Shown: positions 24,030-35,589 of the stretch, one piece after another
Layout: every line of letters begins with the position of its first letter
Position numbering within the stretch: position 1 is the stretch's first letter
Origin: Eurosta solidaginis
Lineage: Eukaryota > Arthropoda > Insecta > Diptera > Tephritidae
Length of the DNA: 64,000 bases
Assembly: GCF_040869045.1 (NCBI RefSeq)
Contig: NC_090319.1
Span: 59,120,779 to 59,184,778 of the forward strand
Direction of reading: 5' to 3'
Position numbers and translations under genes: made by a program
Notes under the pieces: generated by a model
The model's database searches: none
What the model was told of the DNA's origin: nothing
The model's input: the letters and a program-made list of their open reading frames with translations, nothing else

Positions 24030-24715
24030 CAATCTTCTAGCTGTTCAAATGACCAAGAGCCTTGTTGAGCCCCACTAACATGGCTTCGTCGCTCAACGCT
24101 CAACTGTTACTAATCTCTTTCATCACGTTCTCTGATTTCTGTATCTCGGCCTTCAAGGTCTCAGGTTGATATCATATATACCGACTTCTCAAGGGTGTTC
24201 GATAAAGTCTCTCATCAGATCTTAATTCATAAACTTGGCTTCCACTCAGTTTTTTATGTTGGTTGAAATCTTATTTGACGAATAGACTCCTGTGTGGCAA
24301 AATCGAAAGCTGTAAGTCTCGTCCGTTTGTCGCCACATCAGGGGTTTCTCAAAGAAGTATTCTTGGCCCTCTCCTGTTTGTACGTTTAATGTACCTACAT
24401 AGTAGATGCCTTCGCTCCTTTTCACCTTTTTATTTGCGTGCTTGTAGAGCCAATTATTTCCAATTCAATCCCATCCGTGCTCTGTCGGAACTTAATAAGC
24501 ACTCTAAGAGTCAAAATATTGATTTCTCCATGTCGAGAAATGCTTTCAAGTCATTCATTCATTTAACTACTTTATGAAATTTTCATATTTCCTTTTTAAT
24601 TTAATTTTACTTCCTAAGCAGTTTTTTTTAAGTTTTTTGTTCTAAGTACTTAGTCTTAATATATTTGTACCTAGTCTGTAAGATTATTGATCACAGACCG
24701 AATAAACTAAACTAA
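24030..24715 (+). pseudogene. Non-LTR retrotransposon fragment (RT palm, 3' UTR with TAAACTAAA tail)
   Basis: The plus strand encodes, with frameshifts, a fingers segment (HGFVAQRSTVTNL), the palm motif DIIYTDFSRVFDKVSHQIL near 24175, LKSYLTNRLL near 24262 and SGVSQRSILGPLLF near 24345, where S-G-V-P-Q-G-S is expected. The rest of the RT is deleted and the sequence jumps to a C-terminal remnant and a 3' UTR ending AATAAACTAAACTAAA at about 24700-24715. The layout suggests a Jockey- or CR1-like element; I cannot decide which. Confidence 0.7.
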
Positions 24716-24744
24716 ATGACTAAAAAAACCCTCTTTTTGAAATA

Positions 24745-25018
24745 TCGGTTGTATGGAGAATATATGCTTTAGTGGTCCGATCCGATCGGTTCTAAGAAAT
24801 GATCAATCGGACTACTAAATATATCAGTTCAGCAAATTTCATCAAGATATCTCAAAAATTGAGGGACTTATTTGCGCTCAAACAGACAGACAAACGGACA
24901 TGGCTAAATCAACTCTCAATCAACTCTAAATCAACTCAATCTCTTCTCCTTTAAGAACTTACAATTTAGAGATTCGTGTCAAACTTAATATATCATTCCA
25001 CTTTCATGAATGGTATAA
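24745..25018 (-). mobile_element. HINE-like 5' fragment of a second subfamily
   Basis: Read on the minus strand, it starts TTTTATACCATTCATGAAAG, has a degenerate GTCY microsatellite (GTCCGTTTGTCTGTCTG at about 24884-24900) and the module words GAGATATCTTGATGAAATTT. This order matches the 5' part of the main HINE family with a different 5' end sequence. The array and 3' end are absent. Confidence 0.5.
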
Positions 25019-25523
25019 AAAGCAAACATTTAAAAGAAATAGAGTTCCCCAAATGCATTACTGCGCGTAATAACACAATATTAGTCGATATTAGCAAACA
25101 TTACACAAAACGTTTTTCATCAGCTAATGCGAGTTTTGTTGGTAAATTTTAAATTATGCACACCCAAAAAAATTGGATCGTAAACACCGCAATTCGTGAG
25201 CATTAAAATCAATGGGTTACAGCGCGCAAAGTTATTAATTTTCCTTAAGTTCATATGAAGGTATTATTATGTTTATTTTTTTATTAACTTTGTGGAAATT
25301 GATTTCAAAAAATTATAGCAGAAAAGTATGCCTTTTGAAATGAATACAACCTGAAAACAAACGCCATAAAATATACGTAAGGCAAACAAATACAACATTT
25401 TTCGTACCTTATATGCCTATTTCTCGCTTCCCATGCAAATACATGCAATCTACTCTCAGCACACGATGCAGCATCAAAAATCTTATGTGTCGAACCTATT
25501 AGGAAGCATAAGCAACTATTGCT

Positions 25524-25664
25524 GCGTTCCAATGAAGCGCGATCCAGATACGGATATGAATTTAACATGCAAATGCTACAACAATGTGATCCATATCGAT
25601 CAATTTGTTGTTGCATTTGCATGTTAAATTTTTATCGATATCTGGAACACTGTTCATTGAACGC
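25524..25664. mobile_element. Palindromic MITE of the GCGTTCC family
   Basis: The left end GCGTTCCAATGAAGCGCGAT and the complement of the right end GCGTTCAATGAACAGTG form the termini. The interior is a hairpin whose arms share TTTAACATGCAAATGC and AACAACAA. It lies three bases from the left end of a larger element with the same termini (25667-28071). Confidence 0.6.
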
Positions 25665-25942
25665 CACGTTCCAATTGACAGTGATCCAGATCCCCATAGA
25701 AATTTACAATCATATGCAACAACACTTTGATACTGATATCCATCTGAATCAATTTCGGATGAACAGGGTGGGTCTGTTGATTTGGTTTTTAGTGGAAAGT
25801 TTTTTGACACATGCACTACGGCATCTGATATTTAACGAATTATTTCTACTCGACAACCCATACATTTTTACTTACAGTCTGAAAACAAATTATTAAGGCC
25901 ATAAAGTAATTACATTATATTAATTTTAAATCATAACAGATT

Positions 25943-26582
25943 GTTTAGGCCACCAGCCTAAATATTTCGGACCACCCTAACACGCACATTAGTTATTTAT
26001 TTATTATTATTACCGGTAACGGCTAACACCAGCCGAAAGCTAACCTTGAAGGGGAAAACCTCAACGAAAGTTAGCTATCGGCAGGTGCCGCGGACTTGTT
26101 CGCGGTTTTGATCCTTCTTTCTATTTTGGAACGTCAACGAGCCAGCAGCCAGCCCCAGGTGAGTTTCCTAACTTTTTTTTCGAGTGTACATCGTAAAATT
26201 TAAACTGTGTTCTAAATTGTGAACTGCCAAGTGAACTTATTTCGTATAATTAAACTTCTTGCCATTGTCACTTAAATTTTAATTTTTAACTTGCTATTTG
26301 CAATTAATCACTGGCATACATTTGAACGTGTTAAGTGCATTTGGTAATTCGATTAATTTCTTCCTAACTGCACTACGGCATATTCACTCGGAATTGCTAT
26401 TTATATTGTGAAATTAATTAAACTTCCTGACGTCCAGGAAGTTTGTGAGTGCTTCACTTGTATAAACCATTATTGTAAAATATTTATCGTTTATAAATAA
26501 ATTGTAACTAATCGGTAATAATTCTTCTCTTTTCTATTTCTTTTATTTGCGTGCGATCGCGCCCCACGACACGGGTGCCACA
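25943..26582 (-). mobile_element. BEL/Pao 3' LTR
   Basis: The 640-bp segment starts TGTTTAGGCC on the plus strand and ends GTGCCACA (TGT/ACA termini). On the minus strand it is preceded by a polypurine tract (GCGGGGGGAA at 26592-26583) and begins TGTGGCACCCGTG. It lies directly 3' of the BEL/Pao pol remnant in the same orientation, identifying it as the 3' LTR. Confidence 0.75.
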
Positions 26583-27615
26583 TTCCCCCCGCAATCATTT
26601 GGTCATTCGAGCCGTCAGGCGAAATCTGGTGCGACTCTGCTTTAAAGGACGTTTTAGTTTTTGGATGGGTTCTATTGGCGAATCTTATAACGTAGGAGAT
26701 TACCCGCAATGCCCTTGATAGATCGGAAAACCGATCAAGAATATCCTCGCTATTGTTGATGTTCGTTGCTACATGCACTTGCACTCGTTTTTCTTCGATG
26801 TTTGTGTGGTACTCCTGTTCGCCCTGAGATGGCCATTTCGCTTTGCCTTCTTGCAGCCAAGAAGGTCCCTGCCACCACAAAGAGTTGTCGACTAGGTCCG
26901 TGGCTGGAAGTCCTCTGCTGGCTAAGTCCGCTGGATTTGATGCGGACTCGACATGATGCCATGCTTTCGTTCCTACCTTCTCCACGATTTTTGTCACCCT
27001 GTGAGCTACAAATGTTGACCAGGAACACGGGGGTTTCCGAATCCATGCTAGGACGATGGTCGAGTCTGTCCATAGGTGAATGTTAAATGTGCCTAAGTGC
27101 AGGTTCTCCATCACATTTTCCAAAGTCTCAGCCAGCAAGACAGCACCGCATAACTCCAATCTTGGTAGTGAAACTGTTTTTACTGGTGCCACCCTTGTTT
27201 TTGCCATGAGTAGGCTAACGTAGATCCTATCGTGGATCTTAGCTCGCGCGTAAACCGTAGCCGCGTAGGCTTTTTCGGACGCGTCACAGAAGCCGTGAAT
27301 TTCGATATCGTTGGTTGGTGTGAAGTGCACCCACCGAGGTACTCCTGCATAAAAGTTTTCCACCGATCTAAAGTGATTGCGGATACCGGTTCATCCCAAT
27401 CCGTCCCCTCCAGCCAAATGTTCTGCATTAATATCTTAGCTACGATGATAACTGGAGCAAGCCAGCCTAACGGGTCGAAGAGTTTGGCGATGGCAGATAG
27501 GATCGCCCTCTTTGTTAAGATGTCCTGGTTTTCGATTGGTTTCGCTGTGAAATAAAAGTAGTCGGAATGCGCGTTCCAAAGGATCCCTAGGGTTTTTACC
27601 ACAGATAAACTATAT
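26583..27615 (-). pseudogene. BEL/Pao pol remnant (RT connection and RNase H; integrase missing)
   Basis: The minus strand encodes LGILWNAHSDYF near 27575, AKLFDPLGWLAPVIIVAK near 27480, then after a frameshift (27180-27363) an RNase H-like domain with HGFCDASEKAYAATVY near 27280, LPRLELCGAVLLAETL near 27150, HLWTDSTIVLAWI near 27075 and NPADLASRG near 26920. These blocks are diagnostic of BEL/Pao. The sequence reaches YVIRFANRTHP, where the integrase N-terminus should start, then jumps to the polypurine tract: the integrase and everything after it are deleted. Gag, protease and the catalytic RT core are also absent. Confidence 0.85.
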
Positions 27616-28219
27616 TGAATATTTTGAAAAATACTAGAACCACAATATAATGTGCAATTGCTTTGTGCAAAAGCTCCTGACAGAATTAAAATTTTCAATA
27701 CCAGCCTAGCAACGATAGTTATTTAGTTTCAAACGCTTCTTTGGGCAACTCTCCCGACATTTTTGGGCGTGTTGAAACTGCCGAACCTTTTGTTAAGATT
27801 TTTTAAAGTGCAAAATCCTATACAATTTTTATGGAAAATATGTCGCATTTGTGGCATGGTTTAAAGAAATTATAATATGTACTTGTTATTAGTTTGATAA
27901 TTTGTTTTAACTTTTTAACTGAAATTTTATGGAACGTTACTCGAAAAAAAGTGTGAAAATAACAGGCACCCTAGTATGCATATAGATTAGTTGAGTGCTC
28001 TTATAGTACTGATCCGGATCGTTCCATCGAGACTTGATCATGATCCACAGATATATTGTTCATTGGAACGCCTTATATGTTTTGAACTCGCTCCACTGAC
28101 TAAACAATCAATCTTGAAACGACTTGAACTACTTCTTAAGAATTCGTTGAGTGTGAGTTGAACAATACCTAAAATTCCTCTCCGACAAATAAGAGCCATG
28201 CTTCAGCCAGAGTTATTTT

Positions 28220-28405
28220 TGTGGCTTCCCGGCATAACTTAAAAAGTCACTTACAGCTGTTTTCGAGAATACCAGCCTTAAAGTTTTTCAAATATACTAG
28301 ATCGTGCAATCGTTTGATTGCATTGATATTTTCTGGAAATATCGAATCGCGCACTAACTCAATTTCGAGAAAAAGTGACTTTTTCGGCTATACCGGGAAG
28401 CCACA
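28220..28405. mobile_element. MITE with TGTGGCTTCCCGG termini
   Basis: The left end TGTGGCTTCCCGGCATAACT and the complement of the right end TGTGGCTTCCCGGTATAGCC align through AAAAAGTCACTT, giving terminal inverted repeats of about 33 bp in a 186-bp noncoding element. No clear target duplication. Confidence 0.65.
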
Positions 28406-28443
28406 GATTTAATGAAGATTTTATTGAAATACGTCTCTATTGT

Positions 28444-28770
28444 TGGCGGCCACCGTGGTGTGATGGTAGCGTGCTCCGCCTATCACACCGTATTATTATT
28501 TTAGAAATAAGATTTTTCAATTAGAAGAAAATTTTTCTAAGCGGGGTCGCCCCTCGGCAGTGTCTGGCAAGCGCTCCGATTGTATTTCTGCCATGAAAAG
28601 CTCTCAGTGAAAACTCATCTGCCTTGCAGATGCCGTTCGGAGTCGGCATAAAACATGTAGGTCCCGTCCGGCCAATTTGTAGGGAAAAATCAAGAGGAGC
28701 ACGACGCAAATTGGAAGAGAAGCTCGGCCTTAGATCTCTTCGGAGGTTATCGCGCCTTACATTTTTTTTT
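28444..28770 (+). mobile_element. tRNA-derived SINE, copy 5, with 14-bp target duplication
   Basis: Perfect direct repeats TACGTCTCTATTGT at 28430-28443 and 28771-28784 bracket the copy, which proves target-primed retroposition. The tRNA-like head is present, but the stretch with the box B-like GGTTCACACC has been replaced by a short AT tract, so this copy should not be transcribed by Pol III. The 3' end is CCTTAC followed by poly-T. It sits in an intron about 120 bp from an exon of the minus-strand gene. Confidence 0.9.
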
Positions 28771-28888
28771 TACGTCTCTATTGTGTCGTCTGAGCTTTCT
28801 CGCTGCTATAATCAACATTCTTGTGAGAGGTAAAATCATTTATCTGGGATAAGCGCATACAAATTTTTCTAGAAGCAAAATTACTTAC

Positions 28889-29095
28889 ATTCTGCCAATC
28901 TTCGGGATCCTCCTTCTTAATCTCCTTAATCTTTTTCACTTCTTCAGCCTTCTTAAGCTGCTCCTGTGCTGTCTGATAGAGATTACATGGTTTGATCTGT
29001 ACAAATTGCATCGGATTGTAGGGCGGTGGCGGCGGTGTGGGACGTGTAACGCGCGCTTTAGTCACATAAGGGGTGGGGTCTGGCGATATTATGGA
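28889..29095 (-). CDS. Internal exon (proline-rich and helical linker) of the LMO7/LIMCH1-like gene
   Basis: The exon has 69 codons, phase 0 at both ends, an acceptor TTTGCAG just above 29095 and a donor GTAAGT below 28889. It encodes a proline-rich segment (PPPPPYNPMQF around residues 21-31), then a Glu/Lys-rich predicted helix (about residues 44-62) ending EDPEDWQN. The terminal W-Q begins a conserved W-Q..L..WK block that continues in the next exon, which ties the two together. A tRNA-derived SINE (28444-28770) lies only about 120 bp past the donor, in the intron. The flanking introns are 13.5 kb and 20.6 kb. Splice sites, open frame and conserved-looking composition make this a confident real exon. 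Confidence 0.85.
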
Positions 29096-29829
29096 CTGCA
29101 AATAGAAAATAGAGAGCAAAAGAAATTTTAATTTAATACGAATAATAAATAAATTGTTTAATTAATTTAAATTTATTGCAAAAATGAGCATTTAAATGTT
29201 TTTTTTTTTTTTTAATTCAGTAACAAAATAAATTTGTATCCACATAATCAATGCTGTCTGGTCTCAGCAGGGAGTGCACAAAAAAAAAATGGCACCAGCC
29301 TGTCGCCAGTAGCCAACCAACTAGCGCCTCTGTATGCTTCTATGTGTGCTGAGGGTTTTGCGTAGGTGTTGCGGAATTTCATTTGTTATAATTTGCATTT
29401 TTTTATTAGCAAAACGTGTTGTAGGGTTCAAAATGACAACAACGCTACGCCGCCGTCTACTTATTGCATTATTATCTATCTATGCTTATGTTCATAAAAG
29501 TTCACCAGCACGTGGTAACGTTGATATTAATGTTCTACTACCTTAACCACCAGCAGCTTTAAACTTACCTTCTCAATTTAGCCACAAACGCTTGTCCTAT
29601 TGTCACCCTTCAAGTGCGCCTCGACGGGCGCTCAAGCATTTACTCACATGCTCAATGCATCACTCAAGCAATAATTCATTCATTTATTCAATATTCTACG
29701 CAATAACAAGACAATTGAGGCGAGGGTTTATCGTCTAAATTATATGTGTTCCCCACTGTTTGTTTAACTACTTGAGACGTAGCATATGAACTTTAACCCT
29801 TTGAAAACCAAGTAAAGCATTTTAAGTCT

Positions 29830-31628
29830 TTTTATACCCAGCTGTACTTGTACACAGGGTATTCTAACTTTGATTGGATAACGGTTGGTTATACAGGTAT
29901 AAAGGAATCGAGATAGATATTGACCTCCATATATCAAACTCATCAGTATCGAAAAAAAAATTTGATTGAGCCATGTCCGTCCGTCCGTCTGTCCGTTAAC
30001 ACGATAACTTGAGCCAATTTTGAGATATCTTGATAAAATTTGGTATGTAGGTTCTTGGACACTCATCTCAGATCGCTATTTAAAATGAACGAAATCGGAC
30101 CATAACCACGCCCACTTTTTCGATATCGGAAAATTCGAAAAACCGAAAAAGTGCGATAATTCATTACCAAAGACGAATGAAGCGATGAAGCTTGGTAGGT
30201 GGGTTGACCTTATGACGCAGAATAGAAAATTAGTAAAATTTTGGATAATGGGCGCGACACCGCCCACTTTTGAAAGAAGGTAGTTTAAAACTTTTGCAAG
30301 CTGTAATTTGGCAGACGTTGAAGATATCATGATGAAATTTAGCAAGAACGTTACTCCTATTACTATATATGTACTCAATAAAAAATAGCAAAATCGGATG
30401 ACGAACACGCCCACTTTAAAAAAAAAATTTTTAAGTCAAATTTTAACAAAAAATTTAATATCTTTACAGTATATAAGTAAATTATGTCAACACTCAACCC
30501 CAGTAATGATATGGTGCAACAAAAGACAAAAATAAAAGAAAATTTCAAAATGGGCGTGGCTCCGCCCTTTTTCATTTATTTGTCTGCAATACTTTTAATG
30601 CGATAAGTCGAACAAAAATTTACCAATCCTTGTGAAATTTGGCAGTGGCATAGATTCTATGACGATAACTGTTTTCTGTGAAAATGGGCGAAATCGGTTG
30701 AAGCCACGCCCAGTTTTTATACCCAGCCGGCTGTCTGTCCTTCCGCTCGGCCGTTAAAACGATAACTTGAGCAAAAATCGACTAAACTTAGTTTACGTAC
30801 ATATCTGAACTCGCTTTATCGTGGTATTTATACCGAAATCCGACTATGACCACGCCCACTTTTTCGCTATCGAAAATTACGAAAAATGAAAAAAAATGCC
30901 ATAATTCTATACCAAATACGAAAAAAGGGATGAAACATGGTAATTGGATTGGTTTATTGACGCAAAATATAACTTTAGAGAAAACTTTATAAAATGGGTG
31001 TCACACCTACCAAATTAAGTATAAGAAAATGAAACAGTTCTGCAGGGCGAAATCAAAAGCCCTCGGAATCTTGGCAGGAATAATGTTCGTGGTATTACAT
31101 ATATAAATAAATTAGCGGTACCCGACAGATGATGTTCTGGGTCACCCTGGTCCAAATTTAGGTCGATATCTCGAAAACGCCTTCACATATAAACCTAAGG
31201 GCCGATTCCTTTTAAAACCCTCATTAATACCTTTAATTTGATACCCATATCATACAAACACCCCTGGCCCACTTTTATGGGCATATCTCGAAAAGGCGTC
31301 CACCTATAGAACTAAGGCCCACACCATTTTAAATAATCATTAGCCCATTTCATTTGATACCCATATCGTACAAACGCATTGTAGAGTCACCCCTGGTCCA
31401 CCTTTATGGCGATATCCCGAAATGGCGTCCACCTAGAGAACTATGGCCCACTCTCTTTTCAAATACTCTTTAATACCTTCCATTTGATACCCATGTCATA
31501 CAAACACATTCCAGGGTTACCCTAAGTTCACTTTCCTACATGGTGATTTTCCCTTTTTTTCTCCAAAACTCTCAGCTGAGTATGCAATTACATTAATGTT
31601 ACACACGAACTTAGCCTTCCTTAATTGT
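29830..31628 (+). mobile_element. HINE/DINE-1-like element, copy 2 (short array)
   Basis: The 5' end differs slightly (TTTATACCCAGCTGTACTTG) but leads into the same GTCC microsatellite (29977-29997) and CCACGCCCAC modules. The array (31135-31540) holds only three to four units. The 3' end keeps the subterminal repeat CTCAGCTGAGTA, but the hairpin is worn (GTTACACACGAAC) before TTAGCCTTCCTTAATTG. Confidence 0.7.
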
Positions 31629-31680
31629 TTTTATATAAACTTGAATGTGGGTTTCTCTAAATGTGGTTGACTATTTTGGG

Positions 31681-31751
31681 GCGGGGACCGTGGTGTTGTG
31701 GTAGCATGCTCCGCCTTTCACACTGAAGGTCTTGGGTTTAACTCACGGGCA
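31681..31751 (+). mobile_element. tRNA-like SINE head, copy 6
   Basis: Only the tRNA-derived head is present, with box A-like TTGTGGTAGCATG and box B-like GGGTTTAACTC. The body is replaced directly by the CCTAA-type 3' end of an I/LOA element, so the SINE was cut or broken there. Confidence 0.6.
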
Positions 31752-31752
31752 A

Positions 31753-32191
31753 GGTTAGGTTAAGTTGAACTGCCCGGTCAATAAAGACCTCACATAGACT
31801 GAATGTGTCCATAGTGTTACCAGAATTATTTGACGACCAAACGGAAGAACCCCAATCGGGTGCCAGGACATATGTTATAGAATAGCTCCGTCCTCTTCGC
31901 AAATACTAGCAGTTTTCAAGGACCCAGCTTTATTTCGGCCTCCAAATCTGGCAAATTTGCGTCGCACCCCTAATAGGTGAAGCCTTGACCTGGCGAGCGC
32001 AGGACACGAACACAGAACGTGCCTAATCGTTTCTTCCTGCAGCTCACACTTCCCACACTTGCCGTTAATGACGCGGCCTAACTCATAAGCATGTGACGCC
32101 TGAAGGCAGTGTCCAGTCAGTATGTACATCGTAAGCCTTAAGTCTTCTCTCTTCAGAGATATGAGCTACTTTAAATGAGCTACATTTGTAT
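31753..32191 (-). pseudogene. 3' end of an I/LOA-type element (knuckle and 3' UTR)
   Basis: It aligns with the 3' third of the 828-2762 copy: GGTTAGGTT tail, the ACCTCACATAGACTGA UTR block, and a minus-strand frame with ILTGHCLQASHAYELG and CGKCELQEETIRHVLCSC. It is cut at 32191 by the solo LTR that follows. Confidence 0.8.
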
Positions 32192-33831
32192 TGTGGCGAA
32201 TATTAGCATCACTATGCTGTTAGTAAATAACCACAACAACAAAAAAAGCAAGCAGCCACACTTATGTACATGTACATATTAATACAATCAGCCACACTTA
32301 CATAGAATGCGACGAAGAATATTCCACATACATTTTTTTTTTTTTTTGTAGGGAGGCTGAAAAATGCCTAATGCACCATAATTGCTGCCGTCGCCGCAAC
32401 CGTGTGTCCGTAGACTAAAAAACAGCCCCGTTCTGGAACCGTCGCCCACCCCGGCACCACTTTCGCATTACTTCAGGGTGGCGTTCCATATTTCTCATTT
32501 TTTAAGAGCCTACTGTTGTCCCTGCGTCCAGGTTCCCGCTATTTGCTCTGAGTGTTCATTTAATCGCCACTGCTTCGCATGCGCATTTCTCTGCGCTCCT
32601 TCTCAGCATCCATCAGGCGTGCCATTACTATAAATGCCATTTTGCTCACTGAAGTCCAGCACTCTTTCCTGTCGCACATATGTGATACTAAATTTCTCGT
32701 GGTAGGTTCCTCCCCAAAGACTCCATGCAAGGTGAGTCTTTCTTCGTGGAAACGGGGGCAGTGGAACATGACGTGTTCTGCGTTTTCTAACTCCGTGGTA
32801 CACATTGGGCAATGAAGATCTTCCTCTATCCTACGCTTCCATAAATACTCTTTGAAACCGCCATGTCCACTCATTATCTGCGTGAGATGGTAGTTCAGTT
32901 CGCCGTGCTTCCGCTCATTCCATTGAGCTACGTTCCAAACTAGTGTGAAAGTCCAACGCCCTTTACTCGAGGCCTCCCACCGTTCTTGCTATTGTTTGTG
33001 TCCTTGCTCTTTTCTTGTCTTCTTCAGATGGTCGCTCGATATTAGTGTTATACAGATCGGCCATTTCGCTTGCCAGTAAGTCCACTGGGATTTTCCGGGT
33101 TAGAACCAGGATCGCGTCGTCGGACACCGTCCCATAAGCACTTGCTATTCTTAAAGAAGCAAGTCGGTACGCTGCTAATATATATTTTTGATGGCTCTGT
33201 TTAGATCCATACCACACTGGTGCTGCGTATAGTATTATTGAGCTGGTTACTGTGGACAATAGCTGACGTGTAGCTTCGCTCGGACCACCAATGTTAGGCA
33301 TTATTCGCATAAGTGATCCATTAACTTTGGTAATTTTCTCCCCCACCGCTCTGAAGTGCTCTTTGAAAGCTAACTTAGAGTCAATGTGCACTCCTAAGTA
33401 TTTTAAGGAATCCTTTGAGGTGATTTGGTGATCCCCGACAGTTAAGACTAACTCGTTCGCCGACCGTTCCACATACATAATCAGCAGTTTAAAGCAAAGA
33501 GATTGTCTCACATACACATATGTAGTAATCAGCTAAGAACAGAAGTTGTTACTGACACATACACACGCATATAGCTAAATAGCCAAGTATGCGATACAAC
33601 TGTTCCATGTATCGCGAAAAGTCTGAACCTAAGGAGAAATATGCGAACGAGGCAACAGAGAGTATGAAAGCAGCACAAGTTGAGGAATAACTAACCAGTT
33701 TGATTTAAACACGCTATTAGTTGTGAAGTACTACTCCCAAAGTAGTCTAAATAAAGCCCATTATTCGACAGTTCAGCGACTGAACATTAGCAAAGGTGCA
33801 TAATTATCAGAAATTCCCAACATTCGTTACA
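32192..33831 (+). mobile_element. Gypsy-like solo LTR with GTAT target duplication, split by an R1-clade insertion
   Basis: The LTR starts TGTGGCGAATATTAGCATCA and ends CATTCGTTACA, with GTAT at 32188-32191 and 33832-33835. It parallels the intact LTR at 62662-63161 from end to end: CACTATGCTGTTAGTAAATA, CACACGCATATAGCT, CAAAGTAGTCTAAATAAA. The only major difference is the 1.13-kb R1-clade copy at 32334-33466, which falls in the first third. Without the insert the LTR is about 500 bp. Confidence 0.9.
32334..33466 (-). pseudogene. 5'-truncated R1-clade non-LTR insertion with 12-bp target duplication, copy B
   Basis: Direct repeats TTCCACATACAT at 32322-32333 and 33467-33478 flank the insert, and a poly-T at 32334-32347 marks its poly-A tail on the minus strand. 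The minus strand encodes an RT C-terminal region (KYLGVHIDSKLAFKEHF near 33400, IMPNIGGPSEATRQLL near 33300, ILYAAPVWYG near 33230), then GHGGFKEYLWKRRIEEDLHC with a C-x2-C...H-x4-C knuckle near 32800. There is no RNase H, as expected for R1. It is better preserved than copy A (20309-21225), with one main frame break between RT and knuckle. Confidence 0.9.
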
Positions 33832-33835
33832 GTAT

Positions 33836-35184
33836 AATCCAGTTTTGTTTCCGCTTTCGGTAAACTCACTTTCGTAGCATCACTAGTTGATATATGCACA
33901 TATAGTTGTGTTAATGGCTGCAGTTAAAATGTCAGTTGGTCGTTCCGTTGTTGGTCGAAGTGAAGGCGTCTCAACGTACCGTTTTAATGTGGTTTATTGA
34001 CTTTTTGAGTGCTTTTCTTCTGTTCAGCTGGAGCAGTTACTTAGCACTCACTACACATATTTATATACATAGTAAGTTAAGTGTAAGTATGAGTTTAGCC
34101 TTGATGCATTACCGGTGTTTGCAGATATCAGTGCTTAAGAAATGCTGTTAAAGACATTTTGTGGTGTTTCCTTTTTTATGCAGCTCTTGCAAACAGTATC
34201 AATATTGATTTTGTATTATTGTTACAAATATGCCTAAGGCAGGAAATGCTCGTATTTAAGCTGCTATCTGTCAGCGGTTACTCATATAATCTAGTATCTC
34301 GTTTGTCTATTATGTAAATTAAGTAGAGATATTTGTGGTTTTATTTTGTTATTGAATGCTTACAACTATTTGCTAATAATTCATAGTTAATTATATTAAT
34401 AATTATGGCTTGTGGCGAACAGCTTAAATGAAATGATGAATATTGATGTAAATATGCAACAAATTTCAACAAAATATGTATGTACATATGTAGATACGTA
34501 TAAGTCAAAACCACTTGGAATTGATGCCTGTCTCCTGATTTGGTGAAATGTTTTGACGTAATATGACACTTACGCCTTTTATGGAAAGGGCTTGGAAGGG
34601 CTAAAATGAGGAAGGCACATCAAGCGCCCTTACCATCATCAATCACAAAGGCGACAGCATCTCACACCCAGAAACCGGGCTATATATTTTCGAAGTATTT
34701 TGATACGATGAATCAAAATCTGGCCTCAAAATTGCTCTATCAGCTCTGGTTTTCGCGAAATTTTTCTTAAAATAAGTCTTATTTACCTAAATATCTCACA
34801 CCACAAGTGGGCTAACCAACTTAACTCCTAATCCACCAACCCCCACGTATCTCCGAACGAAAACATCTGCAAGGCTACATAACCTCAAATATGTGCAAAA
34901 ACGGTGTTTTTTGCACTTTTAGGTCAGGATATCTCGAAAGCCGGAGATGATAGAACAAATCTGAGATTTGGATTAAGCGCATCATAAACCTTCGGAAATA
35001 TATAGTCTGGTTTCTGGGTCTGAACGTTGGTTAAATTTTGTCGGCCTGTGTTATTCAAAATGTATACCAAGCCGGACATCATAAGAAAATAGGGAGGTCT
35101 AACTGTATTCAGCGGAGCTTAGCGCTGGAATTAAAGATTAGTAAACTTCCAACAGTTTTAATAAGTTTTTGATTACGATAATTA
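33836..35184. other. Noncoding interval, no gene seen
   Basis: AT-rich intron-like sequence to about 34540, then unassigned sequence. No splice-bounded frame was recognised. Confidence 0.35.
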
Positions 35185-35515
35185 AGGAGGTGTTTACGGA
35201 TAGGTTGAAATTAGCTAGAGAACGGCTAACAGATTTCTTCGTCACCAGTGATTTGACCACCCATCCCTAATTGGAGGAGTACCGCTAGTGGCGTCTGACG
35301 GGGTAATGTATCTTGGGTTTATTCTTGACAGCAAGCTGTCGTGGTATTTAATGTAGAGGACTGGTCTAGGAGTGATTTGATTGCCTTGTACTCCGTTCGC
35401 CAATAATTCAATCAAGCCGATTTACTTCTTTGAAATTCTGGTTTGGTGGTCAGCACTAATGGCTTTTGCCGCAGCAGGCTTAAACCGGTAAAGCAAATGG
35501 CAATGATGAATGTTG
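35185..35515 (+). pseudogene. Decayed I/LOA-type RT thumb fragment
   Basis: With stops and frameshifts, the plus strand reads VMYLGFILDSKLSW near 35306, then a remnant matching the LIALYSVR segment and WWSALMAF near 35447. These are the RT thumb and connection blocks of the I/LOA-like elements elsewhere in the window. Confidence 0.55.
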
Positions 35516-35589
35516 ATACTACCGACTGTTTTGTTTTTATGTATAATTTTCTTTAATCGGGTTTCCAGTCAAAATAATCAGAAAAACGC

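Larger units (their letters stand above)
25667..28071. mobile_element. TIR element of the GCGTTCC family, copy 1, interrupted by a BEL/Pao remnant
   Basis: The left end CGTTCCAATTGACAGTGATC and the complement of the right end GGCGTTCCAATGAACAATAT, followed by TGGATCATGATCAAG, are related terminal inverted repeats. The segment 25667-25942 aligns with 56248-56550, and 27840-28071 aligns with 57580-57804, so two copies share the same flanks with different inserts. In this copy the insert is a BEL/Pao LTR and internal remnant. No transposase is visible. Confidence 0.6.
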
